Assembly: GCA_016713325.1 (NCBI GenBank)
Contig: JADJPJ010000093.1
Location: 186,001-250,000, forward strand
Source: Candidatus Flexifilum affinis
GTDB taxonomy: Bacteria; Chloroflexota; Anaerolineae; Aggregatilineales; Phototrophicaceae
DNA length: 64,000 bases
Direction: 5' to 3'
Position 1 is the first letter of the stretch; each line of letters begins with the position of its first letter. This document shows positions 62,424 through 64,000 of this stretch, in pieces. The translations under genes were made by a program, and so were the position numbers. The notes beneath the pieces were generated by a model. It searched no databases. It saw only the letters and a program-made list of their open reading frames with translations, and was not told where the DNA came from.

Positions 62424-62470
62424 CCAGGGGAGATGTTCTACAGTTGACCATGCGCTCTAGAAGGGATGTG

Positions 62471-63217
62471 ATGAACATCGAAACGAGACAAAACGCCTTT
62501 CAGCGCCTCTGGGCCTGGGTCAAAAGGCATCGCACTCCAGTGATCGCCGTGGCCTTCTGGCTGGCGTTGATCGTCGCGGTTCAGCAGTACATGGCCGCCA
62601 ACAACCTCAGCTTTGCCCAGTTCACTGCGCAGCTCCAGACCATTCTGAGCGGATCGTGGTACGGGCCGGTGCTCTATCTGGTCATCTATCTGCTGCGCCC
62701 AATCATTCTTTTCCCGGCGTCGCTGCTGACGATCCTGGGCGGAAGCGTTTTTGGCCTGTGGCCCGGATTCCTCTACGTCCTGATCGCCGGGACGCTTTCC
62801 GCGCTCATCCCCTACGGAATCGGCCGCTGGTTTTCGAGCGGGGCAGCGCAGGAACAGACGAGCGAGTCGACGATCCAACGCTTCGTCCGCATGCTTCGGC
62901 AGAATCCATTTCAGGCCGTTCTGATCATGCGGCTCATCTACCTGCCGTACGATGCGGTCAGTCTGGTCGCCGGCAGCCTGCGCATCCCATTTCTCCTGTT
63001 TGTGCTGGCGACCGCGCTGGGCAATCTGGCCGGGACGCTCTCTTTTGTCGGGCTCGGCGCTTCGATTGAAGGGGATCTGGCCGCCGGACAGGCGAGCATC
63101 AACCCGTCGGTGCTGCTCTTCTCCGCCGTCATTCTGGTGGTCAGCCTTGCCATCTCTCGCCTGCTCAGCCGGCGACAACAGCGCGGACCGAATCTCGCGC
63201 AGCAGGAAAGCGAATGA
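62471..63217 (+). CDS. DedA/TVP38 (VTT domain) membrane protein
   Basis: From the ATG at 62471 the protein has 248 residues (an ATG at 62444 would add nine). Five to six hydrophobic segments; the VTT/SNARE-associated domain is seen in LLRPIILFPASLLTILGGSVFG and LRQNPFQAVLIMRLIYLPYDAVSLVAG. TVP38/DedA proteins are thought to be lipid scramblases or transporters. It overlaps the oxidoreductase start by 4 bases; pairs of TVP38-like and mercuric-reductase-like genes are common. Confidence 0.88.
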   Translation: MNIETRQNAFQRLWAWVKRHRTPVIAVAFWLALIVAVQQYMAANNLSFAQFTAQLQTILSGSWYGPVLYLVIYLLRPIILFPASLLTILGGSVFGLWPGFLYVLIAGTLSALIPYGIGRWFSSGAAQEQTSESTIQRFVRMLRQNPFQAVLIMRLIYLPYDAVSLVAGSLRIPFLLFVLATALGNLAGTLSFVGLGASIEGDLAAGQASINPSVLLFSAVILVVSLAISRLLSRRQQRGPNLAQQESE

Positions 63218-64000
63218 ACCAATACGATGTCATTGTCATAGGCGCGGGTTCAGCCGGCCTGACCGCCTCGGTATTCGGCGGCGAACTGGGCAAAAAGTGG
63301 CGCTCGTCGAGCGCGAGCGGATCGGCGGCGACTGCACCTGGTCGGGCTGCGTGCCGAGCAAGGCCCTGCTCAAGATCGCCAAAGTCGCGCACACCCTGCG
63401 CACCGCCGACGAATTCGGCATGCAGTCCAGCGCGCCCGTGGTCGACATGGTCGCCGTCCGCGACCATATCCGGAAGGTCATTCAGGAGGTCTATCAGCAC
63501 GAGACGCCCGAAGCCGTCGCGCGGCGTGGGGTCGAGACCGTCATCGGCGAAGCCCGCTTTCTGGACGCCCACACCATTCAGGTCGGCGACCGGCAGATGA
63601 GCGCCAAAAAGTTCGTCATCGCCACGGGGGGACGCGCCGCCGTGCCGCCCATCCCCGGCCTGCGCGATGTACCCTTCAGGACCAACGCCGACTTTTTCGA
63701 CAACGATCGCCTGCCTCGCCACCTGCTGATCATGGGCGCAGGGCCTATCGGCATGGAGATGGCGCAGGCCTACATTCGCCTGGGCGCGCAGGTGACGGTG
63801 GTCGGCGATCAGGTCATGCCGCGCGACGAGCCTGAAGCGGTCGAGGTCGTTCGGCGGGTGCTGGGGCGTGAAGGCGTGACCATCATTCAGTCGCTGGTCA
63901 CGGAAGTGCGCAAGTCCGACGACGACATCGTGCTGATCCTCAAGAACGGCCAGGAAGTACGCGGCGACATGCTGCTCGTCGCGGTCGGTCGGGCGCCAAA
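63214..64000 (+). CDS. FAD-dependent NAD(P)-disulfide oxidoreductase (mercuric reductase / lipoamide dehydrogenase family), partial
   Basis: The start overlaps the DedA-like stop by 4 bases: MNQYDVIVIGAGSAGLTAS is the FAD-binding Rossmann motif. A missing G near 63297 breaks the frame after FGGELGKK. In the frame from 63297 the protein continues VALVERERIGGDC, with the redox disulfide CTWSGCVPSKALL, then the NAD-binding LLIMGAGPIGMEMAQAY. It runs off the window. Homologues reduce quinones, disulfides or Hg(II); the Hg-binding C-terminal cysteines cannot be checked here. Confidence 0.85.

Overview
The window is about 62 % GC and reads as a chromosomal segment of a free-living heterotroph, most likely a member of Chloroflexota (Anaerolineae-like). 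Pointers to this are Tat-exported sugar-binding proteins, a PadR/HAAS pair, a TIR-NB-ARC-WD40 protein with near-identical WD40 repeats, an ImuA-ImuB-DnaE2 mutasome cassette, reductive dehalogenases, a dockerin protein, and many short GTAGGG-type palindromes between genes. The phylum call is inference; no rRNA or tRNA gene is present to confirm it. The sequence behaves like a draft or metagenomic assembly: eight single-base frameshifts and two homopolymer tracts (poly-C near 31.67 kb, poly-G 61.57-61.86 kb).

Layout. 0.4-7.8 kb is a sugar-acid module: a fumarylacetoacetase-family enzyme, a GntR/FCD repressor with a clear operator, a Tat-type solute-binding protein, an ABC permease in which both permease halves are fused, an enolase-superfamily acid-sugar dehydratase and an RraA-type aldolase. 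7.8-14.4 kb is an accessory insert: a TIR-NB-ARC-WD40 (NLR-like) protein with 14 WD40 repeats and an alpha/beta hydrolase, bracketed by two ~390-bp direct repeats that each carry the 3' end of a GntR gene. 14.6-17.5 kb holds a PadR/HAAS membrane pair, a small membrane protein and a quinone-oxidoreductase-type MDR enzyme. 17.6-20.3 kb is an arsenic cluster on the minus strand: ArsC, an ArsR-ArsC fusion, a metallophosphoesterase and an aquaporin. 20.6-25.8 kb encodes a giant secreted subtilase / beta-propeller / lipase-like / dockerin protein; a copy of the dnaE2 3' end lies on its far side. 25.9-31.5 kb is imuA-imuB-DUF6504-dnaE2, with palindromic repeats inserted in frame in dnaE2.

31.9-34.7 kb carries a methyltransferase, an SH3b/TolB-like exported protein and a DinB-fold protein. 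35.1-49.3 kb is one long co-directional locus: a GntR/FCD regulator, a complete RbsB/RbsC/RbsA/RbsC importer and enzymes matching every step of oxidative D-apiose catabolism (dehydrogenase, lactonase, oxidoisomerase, kinase, RuBisCO-like protein, TIM-barrel decarboxylase candidate). 49.3-51.0 kb holds MITE-like palindromic elements, a helical-toroid protein, a transposase remnant and a truncated cobalamin riboswitch.

51.1-61.3 kb is an organohalide-respiration locus. A cobalamin riboswitch with a terminator precedes fmdB-rdhA-rdhB-rdhC-(small membrane protein)-apbE. A second operon encodes histidine kinase, response regulator, a small membrane protein and a second rdhA, all joined by 4-bp overlaps. 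A Crp/Fnr regulator diverges from it. The end of the window has a thioredoxin-fold protein running into the poly-G tract, a DUF427 protein, an NAD(P)HX epimerase fragment, a DedA-family membrane protein and the start of an FAD disulfide oxidoreductase.

Together the genes suggest a bacterium that takes up plant-derived sugars and sugar acids, including apiose from pectins, can probably use organohalides as electron acceptors, and carries NLR-type defence, arsenate detoxification and mutagenic DNA repair.
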